A stretch of 11,869 nucleotides of DNA from Sulfurospirillum sp. UBA6810 (GCA_002469305.1 DKEY01000011.1:3131-14999), one strand, 5' to 3'; counted from the stretch's first letter, positions 1-7,053 are shown. Numbers and translations are program-made. The notes: generated by a model not told the origin, from the letters alone.

Positions 1-1983
1 GGGGCGAGTGATGAGCAACTTCGTGAGTTTGAGAGTATCTATGCGTATGCCAAAAAACTCCATGAGAGAAAAGAAGAAGTTTTACGCCTTATCGCCGAAA
101 AAGTCACCCTCAGTGATGCAGTCAAACAAGCAGTCCAAAAGGCACAGAGTCTTCAAGAACTCGAAGACATCTATCGTCCTTACAAAGAGAAGAAAAACAC
201 CCGTGCCGCACTTGCCATAGCCGCTGGACTTAGTCCGTTGGCAGATGTTTTAGAAAGAGCAGAGTTAGAGTTAGAAGCATTTGAAAAAAGAGCGCAGAGT
301 TTTGTAAATGACAAAGTAAAAACTCTCAAAGATGCTATAACAGGGGCGCAAGACATACTAGCAGAGCGTTACAGTGATGACGCGAAAGAGAGGGAGTATT
401 GGCGAGGGCAACTGCTTGATTATGCCTCTTTTGAGATAAAAGCTACCAAGACACTCAAAGCAGATGGTCTTTATGCAAAGCTTGCAGGCAAGGCTGAACG
501 TATAGCGTATATCCCCTCTCATCGCTACCTCGCACTTATGCGTGGAGTGAGTGAAAAAGAGTTACATGTAAAGATAACACATGAGATGGAGCGCGTAGAG
601 AGTGCGATAGAGCGTTATCGTATCCCAAGATATGCCAAAAGCTCTAAGTCTTTGCTACTTGCTGCGTATCTTGATGGGTTTAAACGTCTTTTGTTTCCCT
701 CACTAGAGCGTGAGATTCATGCACTTATCAAAGAGAGAGCCGATACTGGCGCTATCACTACTTTTGGCAAAAATCTTGTCCAGCTTTTAAATACACCACC
801 AGTCACAAAAAGAGTGATTTTGGGTGTTGACCCAGCGTATCGTACAGGCTGTAAACTGGCAGTCGTAGATGAACATGGCACGTATCTGAACCACGCAGTT
901 ATCTACCCAACTCCTCCTCAGAGTGACTATGAAAACTCAGCCAAAGTTCTCAAAGAGTTTACGCAAAAGTACCACATCAGTGCAGTTGCCATTGGCAATG
1001 GCACGGGCTCACGCGAAAGCCAAGAGTTTTTCGCGCGTCTGAACCGTGAAGAGGGTTTAAATCTAGCCTATACGGTTGTTTCAGAAGCGGGTGCTTCTGT
1101 TTACTCTGCTTCAAAAATCGCGACCGAAGAGTACCCAAATCTTGATGTGACTATCCGAGGGGCTATCTCTATCGCCCAACGTCTTCGAGATCCGATGGCA
1201 GCACTTGTAAAGATAGACCCAAAATCCTTGGGCATAGGACAGTATCAACACGATGTGGATCAAAAGAGCCTAGAGAAAAAGCTGCATGAAGTTACTCAAG
1301 ACTTGGTAAATCGCATAGGTGTAGAGCTCAACAGTGCTTCGGTATCTTTGCTTTCGTATGTCGCAGGTGTGGGAACAAAACTAGCCAAAGCCATAGTCGA
1401 GCACAGAGAGAGTAAAGGGGCTTTTACATGTAAGGCTGAACTCCTAGATATCAAGGGTTTAGGAGCAAAAGCGTACGAGCAGTGTGCTGGATTTTTCCGC
1501 ATACGAGAGGGTAAAAGTGTACTTGATAACACAGGAGTACATCCTGAGAGTTATGCGATAGCACAAAAGCTTTTATCACGTGCTGATTTCTCATCGCTTT
1601 CAAAAGAGCAGATTAGCGAACTAGCAAAGGCTGAGGGTATCAGCGAAGCAACACTCCAAGACATCATCATCGAGCTTTTAAAACCTGGATTTGACCCAAG
1701 AGAGAGTTTACCACCTATTGCATTTCGCTCTGATTTGACGGATATTTCAGAACTGAGTGAGGGCTCTATCGTCTCAGGAGTAGTGCGCAATATCGCTGAT
1801 TTTGGGGCGTTTGTAGATATAGGTTTGAAAAACGATGGACTCATACACATCTCACACCTAAGTGACAAACGCATCGCTCATCCACTGGAAGTTTTAAGCA
1901 TCAACCAACAGCTAGCGCGTATCCGAGTTTTGGAAGTGGACAAAGAAAAAGGCAAAGTGAGTTTGAGTTTAAAAGAGATTTAG
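1..1983 (+). CDS. tex: Transcription accessory protein Tex (5'-partial)
   Basis: Tex is a cytoplasmic nucleic-acid-binding protein associated with the transcription machinery. The frame is open from base 1 to the TAG at 1981-1983, giving 660 residues. Since family members have roughly 700-780, I estimate about 50 N-terminal residues lie outside the window. Counting from base 1, the family signature ELEDIYRPYK is at residues 53-62. The YqgF/RNase H-like domain begins near 271 (ILGVDPAYRTGCK, then AVVD). The helix-hairpin-helix region spans about 435-505 (VELNSASVSLLSYVAGVG, then AYEQCAGFFRI), and the S1 RNA-binding domain spans about 587-659 (GVVRNIADFGAFVDIG, then GLIHISHLS). The internal TTG at 238 is not the start because the conserved sequence continues upstream of it. 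Two copies of the TTACATGTAA palindrome lie inside this gene. It converges with the dehydrogenase gene downstream. The identification is firm. Confidence 0.97.
   Translation, partial: GASDEQLREFESIYAYAKKLHERKEEVLRLIAEKVTLSDAVKQAVQKAQSLQELEDIYRPYKEKKNTRAALAIAAGLSPLADVLERAELELEAFEKRAQSFVNDKVKTLKDAITGAQDILAERYSDDAKEREYWRGQLLDYASFEIKATKTLKADGLYAKLAGKAERIAYIPSHRYLALMRGVSEKELHVKITHEMERVESAIERYRIPRYAKSSKSLLLAAYLDGFKRLLFPSLEREIHALIKERADTGAITTFGKNLVQLLNTPPVTKRVILGVDPAYRTGCKLAVVDEHGTYLNHAVIYPTPPQSDYENSAKVLKEFTQKYHISAVAIGNGTGSRESQEFFARLNREEGLNLAYTVVSEAGASVYSASKIATEEYPNLDVTIRGAISIAQRLRDPMAALVKIDPKSLGIGQYQHDVDQKSLEKKLHEVTQDLVNRIGVELNSASVSLLSYVAGVGTKLAKAIVEHRESKGAFTCKAELLDIKGLGAKAYEQCAGFFRIREGKSVLDNTGVHPESYAIAQKLLSRADFSSLSKEQISELAKAEGISEATLQDIIIELLKPGFDPRESLPPIAFRSDLTDISELSEGSIVSGVVRNIADFGAFVDIGLKNDGLIHISHLSDKRIAHPLEVLSINQQLARIRVLEVDKEKGKVSLSLKEI
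562..571. repeat. TTACATGTAA palindrome, copy 1 (inside tex)
   Basis: Perfect 10-bp palindrome inside tex, read as part of Leu-His-Val-Lys codons. The flanks (G before, A after) do not extend the symmetry. It is one of eight perfect copies in the window. Confidence 0.85.
1424..1433. repeat. TTACATGTAA palindrome, copy 2 (inside tex)
   Basis: Perfect 10-bp palindrome inside tex, here read in a different frame from copy 1 (Phe-Thr-Cys-Lys). The DNA word is therefore kept while the encoded peptide differs, which argues against a protein-level explanation. Confidence 0.85.
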
Positions 1984-1991
1984 GGCTGAAG

Positions 1992-2023
1992 ATAGCCAGC
2001 TTTTTTGTTTGAAAACTGGCTAT
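1992..2023 (+). terminator. Hairpin at the 3' end of tex
   Basis: ATAGCCAG (1992-1999) pairs perfectly with CTGGCTAT (2016-2023) across a 16-nt T/A-rich loop that can add four more A-T pairs beyond a bulged C. It begins 8 nt after the tex stop. There is no U-tract on the plus strand after it (TATAAAAAAT follows), so it may be a weak or processing hairpin rather than a classical intrinsic terminator. The right arm overlaps the 29-bp repeat block that follows the convergent dehydrogenase gene. Confidence 0.5.
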
Positions 2024-2046
2024 AAAAAATCTTACATGTAAGAGTT
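2018..2046 (-). terminator. 29-bp repeat block, copy A: palindrome plus T6 after the dehydrogenase gene
   Basis: Read on the minus strand, the dehydrogenase stop (2049-2051) is followed at once by AACTCTTACATGTAAGA and then six T residues. The 14-bp palindrome TCTTACATGTAAGA could fold as a 5-bp stem with a CATG loop before the T-tract, the layout of a small intrinsic terminator, although an A-T-rich 5-bp stem is weak. The same 29 bp recur at 3239-3267 with one mismatch (2023 versus 3244). Confidence 0.5.
2031..2042. repeat. CTTACATGTAAG palindrome, copy 3
   Basis: Perfect 12-bp palindrome in the 65-nt gap between the convergent tex and dehydrogenase genes. It ends 7 nt from the dehydrogenase stop codon. 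Confidence 0.9.
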
Positions 2047-2048
2047 GA

Positions 2049-3182
2049 TTATATAGACTTCTCAAGTATCTTGATAACGACTTCTTTATCGATACTTCCT
2101 CTATCACCAAAGTGTTTAAAACCATGTTGTTCTAGTAAAGAGGTCACTTTAGAGATAATCTCTGTATCATCAGTGTATGAAGAGATTTTCATGTCTATAC
2201 CAAGGGAAGTATATAAAGCTCTGATTCTCTCAACTATCACTAAAGGGATGTGTATCTCTAAGCCAAAGACATTTTTTCCCATCTGCAAGAGTTTGTCTGC
2301 TTTCTCCTCGATGAGGGTAGTGAGTAGATTTGGCTGGATTATCGCCAAAGTTCTCGCATGGTCTATCCCATAGAGTCCACTGAGTTCATGTCCTATAAAG
2401 TGAGTCGCCCAATCTTGTGGCACACCAAGTCCTATAAGTCCGTTGAGTGCTTGATTTGCAAGCCACATGAGATTTGCATACCACAAGTCATCTCTCTCAT
2501 CTAAGCTCTGTGCCAACTCAATCAAACCACGCAATATCCCCTCCGCATAGTAGTCTTGCGCCAAAGCTCCATGTGGTTGTGTCAAGTACTGCTCACAAGT
2601 ATGTACAAAAGCATCAACGATACCATTGACCAGTTGTCTCTCATCCAAGCTTTTTAAAACATCTGGGTCGAGGATAGCAAACTGTGGGTACGAATATGGT
2701 GAGTGAAAAAATCTCTTCTCTTTGGTTGCTTCTTTTGTGATGACTGAGCCTGAGTTTGACTCACTTCCTGTGGCTGCCAAAGTTAAGATAGCGCCGATAG
2801 GCAAAGCTTTTGTTGGGCTAAATTTGCCCTCAAGCAAATCCCAACCATCACCCTCATGAAAAAAGGCATTTGCCACATACTTTGCCCCATCTATCACCGA
2901 ACCACCACCAACAGCCAATACAAATTCAACTCCATGTTCTCTTGCATACGCGATGGCTTTATCCAAGGTCTCTTTTTTCGGGTTTGGCTCAACACCTCCA
3001 AACTCAAACCAAGTATGCTCACTTAAGGCATTTGTAACTTGTTCATAGACACCATTTTTTTTGATGCTTCCCCCACCATAAAGAAACAAAACGCGAGTTT
3101 CTTTTGAGATAAGCTTGGATATCTTTTCTATCTTTCCTGCCCCAAATTCGATATGTGTTGGATTGTTATATGAAAATTGCAT
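2049..3182 (-). CDS. yqhD: YqhD/BdhA-type iron-containing alcohol dehydrogenase (NADPH-dependent aldehyde reductase)
   Basis: This 377-residue soluble enzyme of the group III metal-dependent alcohol dehydrogenases closely follows E. coli YqhD in order and length (about 387 aa). Family members reduce a broad range of aldehydes with NADPH, often as detoxification. The nucleotide-binding signatures YGGGSIKKNG (35-44) and AVGGGSVIDG (90-99) are present, as is TLAATGSESNSG (134-145). The metal ligands match YqhD: Asp190 and His194 in VDAFVHT, His261 in DWATH, and His275 in GIDHART. The ATG start has an AAAGGA Shine-Dalgarno (3188-3193) five nt upstream. It lies downstream of the stress-protein gene on the same strand, but 83 nt containing a palindrome/T6 block separate them, so it probably has its own promoter. 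The true substrate cannot be read from the sequence. Confidence 0.93.
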   Translation of the reverse strand: MQFSYNNPTHIEFGAGKIEKISKLISKETRVLFLYGGGSIKKNGVYEQVTNALSEHTWFEFGGVEPNPKKETLDKAIAYAREHGVEFVLAVGGGSVIDGAKYVANAFFHEGDGWDLLEGKFSPTKALPIGAILTLAATGSESNSGSVITKEATKEKRFFHSPYSYPQFAILDPDVLKSLDERQLVNGIVDAFVHTCEQYLTQPHGALAQDYYAEGILRGLIELAQSLDERDDLWYANLMWLANQALNGLIGLGVPQDWATHFIGHELSGLYGIDHARTLAIIQPNLLTTLIEEKADKLLQMGKNVFGLEIHIPLVIVERIRALYTSLGIDMKISSYTDDTEIISKVTSLLEQHGFKHFGDRGSIDKEVVIKILEKSI

Positions 3183-3238
3183 TGTTGTCCTTTTTATTTT
3201 ATTTTCTCTATTTTACCCTTTTTGCCAAATAAAATCAC

Positions 3239-3267
3239 GGCTACAAAAAATCTTACATGTAAGAGTT
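3239..3267 (-). terminator. 29-bp repeat block, copy B: palindrome plus T6 after the stress-protein gene
   Basis: On the minus strand the palindrome and T6 run start right at the stress-protein stop codon (TAA at 3266-3268). The block is identical to copy A at 2018-2046 apart from one base. The placement immediately after the stop, followed by six T residues, suggests an intrinsic-terminator-like element for the sulP-usp transcript. It separates that transcript from the dehydrogenase gene. Confidence 0.5.
3252..3263. repeat. CTTACATGTAAG palindrome, copy 4
   Basis: Perfect 12-bp palindrome between the stress-protein stop and the dehydrogenase start. It is embedded in 29-bp block copy B. Confidence 0.9.
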
Positions 3268-4105
3268 ATCTTAGCAGTAAAAGAGGCTTTTGAAGGTTTG
3301 TTATGATTTTTTCAGTCTTACTTCCAAAGAAAAACTCTTTGAGTCTGGAGTGCCCAAATGCACCCATAGCCAAGATGTCAAACTCTTGAGTTTTAAAAAA
3401 CTGAAGTATCTCTTTAGTCACTTCACCCTCTAGTGCTTGTGTTTGGACATCGATATTTTGCTTGGCAAATATCTCTTTTGCTTCTTCCAAAAGTTTTTCA
3501 GCCTCTTTTGGATTTGAGTTTATGTTCACGATAGTTCTTTGGATATCACCAAAAAGTGGTGTTTTTGCGAGTATCTTTAGCATCTCTTTTGACTCAAAGG
3601 AACCATTGTAAGCGATGAGGATTTTCTTTGGAGTTACAAAGTGAGCATTGACTAAAAGCACAGGCTTGTGTGTCTCTCTGATGACTTCTTCTACATTTTC
3701 GCCGATACTTTTTCCCTCTGTACTGCTTGTAGCTATGACAAGGACTTTTATATCCTCTTTTATCTCCAAGATATTTTCTATAAACTCTCCATGAACTTGT
3801 GTCGTACTGACATCTTGTAGGGATTGTTTTGTTGCTCTCTCTTTTAGGCTACTTAAGAGTTTTTTACCATGCAAGATAGCTTCTCTGCTAGTAGTAGCTT
3901 CACTTTGTGTCAGTTCTTCCAAGATGTCATCTTTTGCACCAAGTGCGATACTTCCTGAGAGGTCAAGCTTTTTTGCTCTATGGTCGTGTTCTATGATGTT
4001 TAAAAACTTGAGCGGTTTTTTTGTGTTTTGTGCGATGAGTATGCCATAGTCACAAACCTCTTGTGAAAAGTTGTTGCTATCAACACAGCAAAGTATATGA
4101 CTCAT
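3266..4105 (-). CDS. Tandem-domain universal stress protein (UspA family)
   Basis: A 279-residue cytoplasmic protein made of two Usp domains (about 1-153 and 159-279). The second domain carries the ATP-binding pattern G-2x-G-9x-G-S: Gly248, Gly251, Gly261 and Ser262 in MGAFGHSRLKEFFFGS, followed by KPLLLLR. The matching segment of the first domain (IATSSTEGKSIGENVEEVI, then KPVLLV) has lost the glycine pattern, so only the C-terminal domain is likely to bind nucleotide. The ATG shares ATGA with the sulP stop codon (4-nt overlap) and has a strong GGAGGA Shine-Dalgarno inside the end of sulP. The two proteins are therefore co-transcribed and probably translationally coupled. A role in regulating or sensing anion uptake is an inference from this pairing. 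Confidence 0.92.
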   Translation of the reverse strand: MSHILCCVDSNNFSQEVCDYGILIAQNTKKPLKFLNIIEHDHRAKKLDLSGSIALGAKDDILEELTQSEATTSREAILHGKKLLSSLKERATKQSLQDVSTTQVHGEFIENILEIKEDIKVLVIATSSTEGKSIGENVEEVIRETHKPVLLVNAHFVTPKKILIAYNGSFESKEMLKILAKTPLFGDIQRTIVNINSNPKEAEKLLEEAKEIFAKQNIDVQTQALEGEVTKEILQFFKTQEFDILAMGAFGHSRLKEFFFGSKTEKIITNLQKPLLLLR

Positions 4106-5595
4106 TGATGTCCTCCCATAACTTTTTCTATCATCTCAGGTTTATCTGAGATACCAAATCTATCGATGATAGTTTTGCTCGCTTCGTTTTGTCCGATGAG
4201 TTCGACAAGTGTTCCCTCGCGTCTGAACTTTATAACAGCCTTATCCAGAGCATACACTGCTGAGATATCCCAAAAGTGTGCTCTTGAAATGTCGATGATA
4301 ACCTTATCCAATACTTCTTTAAAATCAAATGTTTCGTAAAATTTGTCGCTACTGTTGAAAAAGACTTGCCCTACAAACTTATAGGTTTTTATCTCTTTGT
4401 TTGCATCATAACTCATCTCACAGTACATAAAGTGGCTGATTTTGTTGGCAAAAAACAAAGATGCCAAAAGCACCCCTGAGAAGACACCATGAGCTAGGTT
4501 GTGGGTATAAACGGTCACACAAACAGTAGTGAGCATAACGATGTTTGTAGAGAGTGGCAAAGTTTTGAGTTTTTTGATAGAACTCCAATCAAAAGTTCCG
4601 ATAGAAACCATAATCATAACAGCCACGAGTGCTGCCATAGGGATGATGCTGATGATATCACTTAAAAACACTACCATGAGCAAAAGATAAAATCCAGCTA
4701 AAAAAGTAGAGAGTCTTCCACGTCCGCCTGATTTGATGTTGATGATAGACTGTCCTATCATCGCACATCCTGCCATGCCACCAAGACAACCCGAAGCGAT
4801 ATTTGCTATGCCTTGACCTCTAGCTTCTCTTGTTTTGTCACCTTTGGTATCTGTAAGTTCATCTACGATAGTCGTTGTCATAAATGACTCAAGCAAACCA
4901 ACGATAGCAAGAGCGATAGAGTAGGGAAGGATGATTTGGAGTGTTTCTAAACTCATAGGAACATCTGGCCACAAAAACAGAGGCAAGGTATCAGGAAGTG
5001 CTCCCATATCACCCACTGTTCTTACATCAAGCCCCATCACATACACAAAGATAGTAAGTGTGATGATGGTAACTAAAGGAGAGGGTAAAAGTGTACCGAT
5101 ACGAGGGATATATGGAAAAAGATAGATGATACCAAGTCCAACTGCTGTGAGTGCGTAAACATGCCATGTGACATTGGTAAGCTCTGGAAGTTGTGCCATA
5201 AAGATGAGGATAGCTAAGGCATTGACAAAACCTACCACAACGGCGCGTGCCACAAAACTCATGAGCTTTGCAACACCAAGATAGGAGAGGATGATTTGAA
5301 AAACACCTGTGAGTAAAGTAGCAGCCAAGAGATACTCTAAGCCGTACTCTTTTACCAAAGTAACCATGACAAGAGCCATAGCACCAGTTGCCGCACTTAT
5401 CATCCCAGGGCGTCCTCCTACAAAGGAGATAACAACAGCTATACAAAAAGAGGCATAAAGTCCTACTTTTGGATCAACTCCTGCGATGATGGAAAATGCG
5501 ATGGCTTCAGGGATGAGAGCGAGTGCTACGACCAGTCCTGAGAGCATATCGCCTTTTATATTTGAAAACCATTCTTTTTTTATGGTTGTGTACAT
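4102..5595 (-). CDS. SulP-family anion permease with C-terminal STAS domain
   Basis: A 497-residue inner-membrane transporter of the SulP/SLC26 family (sulfate, bicarbonate or other inorganic anions). The signature LALIPEAIAFSIIAGVDP (25-42), then GLYASF, is in the first membrane segments. Many hydrophobic segments follow up to about residue 385. A STAS domain fills roughly 402-492 (VIIDISRAHFWDISAVYALD), with Asp443 and Ser445 in the region where SpoIIAA-type domains carry their phosphorylatable Ser. The length fits the short bacterial SulP group (about 500 aa) rather than the longer cyanobacterial BicA (about 560). No carbonic anhydrase or sulfur gene is adjacent, so substrate assignment is open; bicarbonate uptake would suit an autotroph but is only a guess. 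The gene has its own promoter and a 12-bp palindrome in its leader. Confidence 0.93.
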   Translation of the reverse strand: MYTTIKKEWFSNIKGDMLSGLVVALALIPEAIAFSIIAGVDPKVGLYASFCIAVVISFVGGRPGMISAATGAMALVMVTLVKEYGLEYLLAATLLTGVFQIILSYLGVAKLMSFVARAVVVGFVNALAILIFMAQLPELTNVTWHVYALTAVGLGIIYLFPYIPRIGTLLPSPLVTIITLTIFVYVMGLDVRTVGDMGALPDTLPLFLWPDVPMSLETLQIILPYSIALAIVGLLESFMTTTIVDELTDTKGDKTREARGQGIANIASGCLGGMAGCAMIGQSIINIKSGGRGRLSTFLAGFYLLLMVVFLSDIISIIPMAALVAVMIMVSIGTFDWSSIKKLKTLPLSTNIVMLTTVCVTVYTHNLAHGVFSGVLLASLFFANKISHFMYCEMSYDANKEIKTYKFVGQVFFNSSDKFYETFDFKEVLDKVIIDISRAHFWDISAVYALDKAVIKFRREGTLVELIGQNEASKTIIDRFGISDKPEMIEKVMGGHQ

Positions 5596-5602
5596 TTTTA
5601 AC

Positions 5603-5614
5603 CTTACATGTAAG
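5603..5614. repeat. CTTACATGTAAG palindrome, copy 5 (sulP leader)
   Basis: Perfect 12-bp palindrome 7 nt upstream of the sulP ATG. On the minus strand its right half reads TAAGG and supplies the only visible Shine-Dalgarno of sulP (TAAGG, then TTAAAAATG). A protein bound here, or a fold of this segment, could affect translation or elongation. Confidence 0.88.
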
Positions 5615-5672
5615 TTTTATTTTTATAAAAAATAGTGATTGTTTTTTGATTCGTGAAGAATATAAAGACGCG

Positions 5673-5678
5673 ATTATA
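5673..5678 (-). promoter_or_regulatory. Probable -10 box of the sulP-usp promoter
   Basis: On the minus strand the context is GGCTATAATCGCG, a perfect TATAAT. Transcription would start near 5666, giving a leader of about 70 nt that contains the 12-bp palindrome. No good -35 box is visible, which is usual in Campylobacterota. The 136-nt gap between the repressor stop and sulP otherwise shows nothing. Confidence 0.6.
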
Positions 5679-5731
5679 GCCTCAAAGAGATTAGAGTATG
5701 GTAAAGACTACATAACCTCTTGTTTTGGTGG

Positions 5732-6004
5732 CTATTTGAGGTATGACTTTAAAAGTGATGAGAGGTTTAAAATCTCTTCTTCTCTTTGTTCTTCGCTGAC
5801 ATGATTTCCCAAGTGTTCTTTGATATGTCCATCTAAGACTTCACTCATGAGGGATTGTATCGCTCCACGTGAGGCACTTATCTGTTGGAGCACTTTAAAA
5901 CAGTCTTGCTCTTGTTCAAGTGCTTTTTCTATGCCACTTAACTGACCTTTGATTTTTTTGATTCTTAGTAAAAGTTTTTCTTTGTTTGCTATGGTATGTG
6001 CCAT
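5732..6004 (-). CDS. dmeR: CsoR/RcnR-family metal-responsive repressor (DmeR-like)
   Basis: A 90-residue all-helical repressor of the CsoR/RcnR/FrmR (DUF156) family. It starts MAHTIANKEKL, like E. coli RcnR (MSHTIRDKQKL). All four RcnR metal-ligand positions are present: His3, Cys35, His60 and His64. This set favours Ni(II)/Co(II) sensing over the Cys-His-Cys Cu(I) set of CsoR and over formaldehyde-sensing FrmR, which has Pro2 and Glu64. ILQQI-like and RGAIQ family motifs are present (LQQISASRGAIQSLMSEVLDGHIKEH region, residues 39-64). The ATG at 6002-6004 has a TAAGG Shine-Dalgarno. It is divergent from the DmeF-type exporter with 69 nt between them containing a G-tract inverted repeat, so it most likely represses the exporter, and possibly itself, until metal binds. 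The metal is inferred from the ligand set and the neighbour. Confidence 0.9.
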   Translation of the reverse strand: MAHTIANKEKLLLRIKKIKGQLSGIEKALEQEQDCFKVLQQISASRGAIQSLMSEVLDGHIKEHLGNHVSEEQREEEILNLSSLLKSYLK

Positions 6005-6022
6005 GAAAAGCCTTAAGTTTTA

Positions 6023-6028
6023 TATAAT
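6023..6028 (+). promoter_or_regulatory. Probable -10 box of the dmeF promoter
   Basis: A perfect TATAAT lies 45 nt upstream of the dmeF ATG. The predicted start of transcription (about 6035) falls inside the inverted repeat at 6029-6044, the geometry expected for repression by a bound RcnR/CsoR-type tetramer. The dmeF Shine-Dalgarno is AAGAAGG at 6062-6068. Confidence 0.55.
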
Positions 6029-6044
6029 CTATACTGGGGTATAG
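6029..6044. promoter_or_regulatory. Predicted RcnR/DmeR-type operator
   Basis: CTATAC (6029-6034) and GTATAG (6039-6044) form a perfect inverted repeat. Together with the TGGG spacer it contains a GGGG tract flanked by A/T-rich arms. CsoR/RcnR-family operators have this layout of a G/C tract between TAC/GTA-type arms. It lies between the divergent repressor and exporter genes and directly follows the exporter -10 box. Confidence 0.72.
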
Positions 6045-6073
6045 TATCGAAAAAGTATTTAAAGAAGGTTTAA

Positions 6074-7003
6074 ATGAATACAATAAGTACGATTCAAGAG
6101 GTGGGTCATTCGCATCATTTTGATAGGGCGAATCCGATAGCGAAAAAAAATACACTCTATGCGACTCTTTTGACGTTTGTCACTATGGTCGTGGAGATTG
6201 TTGGGGGTTACTACTATAACTCTATGGCTCTTTTAGCAGATGGCTGGCATATGAGCTCTCACGTCTTGGCTTTAGGTTTGGCATATATGACATATGTTTT
6301 AGCAAGTCGCTATGCAAATGACTTTAGGTTTAACTTTGGGACATACAAGATAGAAGTCTTAGGTGGATATACAAGTGCGATTTTGCTTTTGCTTATCGCT
6401 TTTTTTATGGCTTTTCACTCAGTAGAGAGGATATTTAATCCAGTACAGATAGCATATAAAGAAGCTATCATCATCGCCATAGTAGGTCTAGTGGTAAATC
6501 TAGCGTGTGCGTGGCTTTTAAAAGATGACCACCATCATCATGACCATGACCATGAGCATCACCACCACGAGCATGGACACCATCATGATATGAATTTGAA
6601 AGCTGCATATATCCATGTCTTGGCAGATGCACTTACCTCGGTACTCGCTATCATAGCACTTATCGGTGGTATGCTTTGGGGTGCTGCTTGGCTTGATCCT
6701 GTTATGGGTATGGTTGGTTCTGTCTTGGTTTTCGTTTGGGCGCTTGGTATCATCAAACAATCAGGAAAGATACTCCTTGATGCCAACATGAATGACCCTG
6801 TTGTGGAAGAGGTTATCGAAGTCATCAACTCGCTTGAACCAAAAGTTCTTATAGAAGACTTACACCTTTTTAGAGTTGGTAAAGGCAAGTACGGATGTAT
6901 CTTGTCATTGAGTTCACAAGAGCCTATCGATAAAGATGAGGTAAAAAAAGCTCTCTCTATCCATGAAGAGCTTGTGCATATCTCCTTAGAGGTAAAGTAC
7001 TGA
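6074..7003 (+). CDS. dmeF: DmeF-type cation diffusion facilitator (Co2+/Ni2+ efflux)
   Basis: A 309-residue inner-membrane CDF exporter. The N-terminal half has the DmeF-like ALLADGWHMSSHVLALGLA (residues 52-70), where the second membrane helix carries His59-xxx-His63 in place of the usual His/Asp-xxx-Asp. Helix 5 carries His181-xxx-Asp185 (HVLADALTSV). A cytoplasmic loop at 152-172 is almost entirely His/Asp/Glu and should bind metal ions. A short soluble tail (about 238-309) forms the C-terminal CDF domain. The DmeF class exports Co(II) and Ni(II) using the proton gradient. The divergent RcnR-type repressor and the G-tract operator support that substrate. Zn(II) remains possible, since many CDF proteins carry it. 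The His-rich loop is a low-complexity stretch in DNA as well (about 6530-6592). Confidence 0.93.
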   Translation: MNTISTIQEVGHSHHFDRANPIAKKNTLYATLLTFVTMVVEIVGGYYYNSMALLADGWHMSSHVLALGLAYMTYVLASRYANDFRFNFGTYKIEVLGGYTSAILLLLIAFFMAFHSVERIFNPVQIAYKEAIIIAIVGLVVNLACAWLLKDDHHHHDHDHEHHHHEHGHHHDMNLKAAYIHVLADALTSVLAIIALIGGMLWGAAWLDPVMGMVGSVLVFVWALGIIKQSGKILLDANMNDPVVEEVIEVINSLEPKVLIEDLHLFRVGKGKYGCILSLSSQEPIDKDEVKKALSIHEELVHISLEVKY

Positions 7004-7015
7004 TTCTAATTTTGA

Positions 7016-7021
7016 TACAAT
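7016..7021 (+). promoter_or_regulatory. Probable -10 box of the cobB promoter
   Basis: TACAAT in the context TTTGATACAATAG, 32 nt upstream of the cobB ATG. It gives a short leader (start near 7028) that consists almost wholly of the 12-bp palindrome and the Shine-Dalgarno. Confidence 0.45.
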
Positions 7022-7033
7022 AGATTTATCAAT

Positions 7034-7045
7034 CTTACATGTAAG
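7034..7045. repeat. CTTACATGTAAG palindrome, copy 6 (cobB leader, overlaps the Shine-Dalgarno)
   Basis: Perfect 12-bp palindrome. Its last bases form the cobB Shine-Dalgarno AAGGA (7043-7047), 6 nt before the ATG. It also lies just downstream of the predicted transcription start, so it is well placed to act as a roadblock operator or translational control element. Confidence 0.9.
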
Positions 7046-7053
7046 GATTTTCT

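Noticed and set aside
8..220. Short plus-strand frame at the left edge
   Set aside because: It is out of frame with the conserved Tex sequence that runs from base 1 (ELEDIYRPYK at 53-62).
5027..5446. Long minus-strand frame, Cys/His-rich, inside sulP
   Set aside because: It is a shifted reading of the well-supported sulP frame, with no start signal or domain.
5523..5804. Plus-strand frame covering the sulP leader
   Set aside because: It overlaps the start of sulP and the end of dmeR on the other strand, and has no recognisable domain or ribosome-binding site.
6518..6760. Minus-strand open frame rich in Met/Val, opposite dmeF
   Set aside because: It is the antisense of the His-codon run (CAT/CAC read as ATG/GTG) in the exporter loop. 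It has no Shine-Dalgarno and no recognisable domain.
7012..7032. TTGAT ... ATCAA inverted repeat in the cobB promoter, resembling an FNR/CRP box
   Set aside because: The spacer is 11 bases, whereas FNR-type sites have 4. It overlaps the -10 box, and arms this short and A/T-rich occur by chance.
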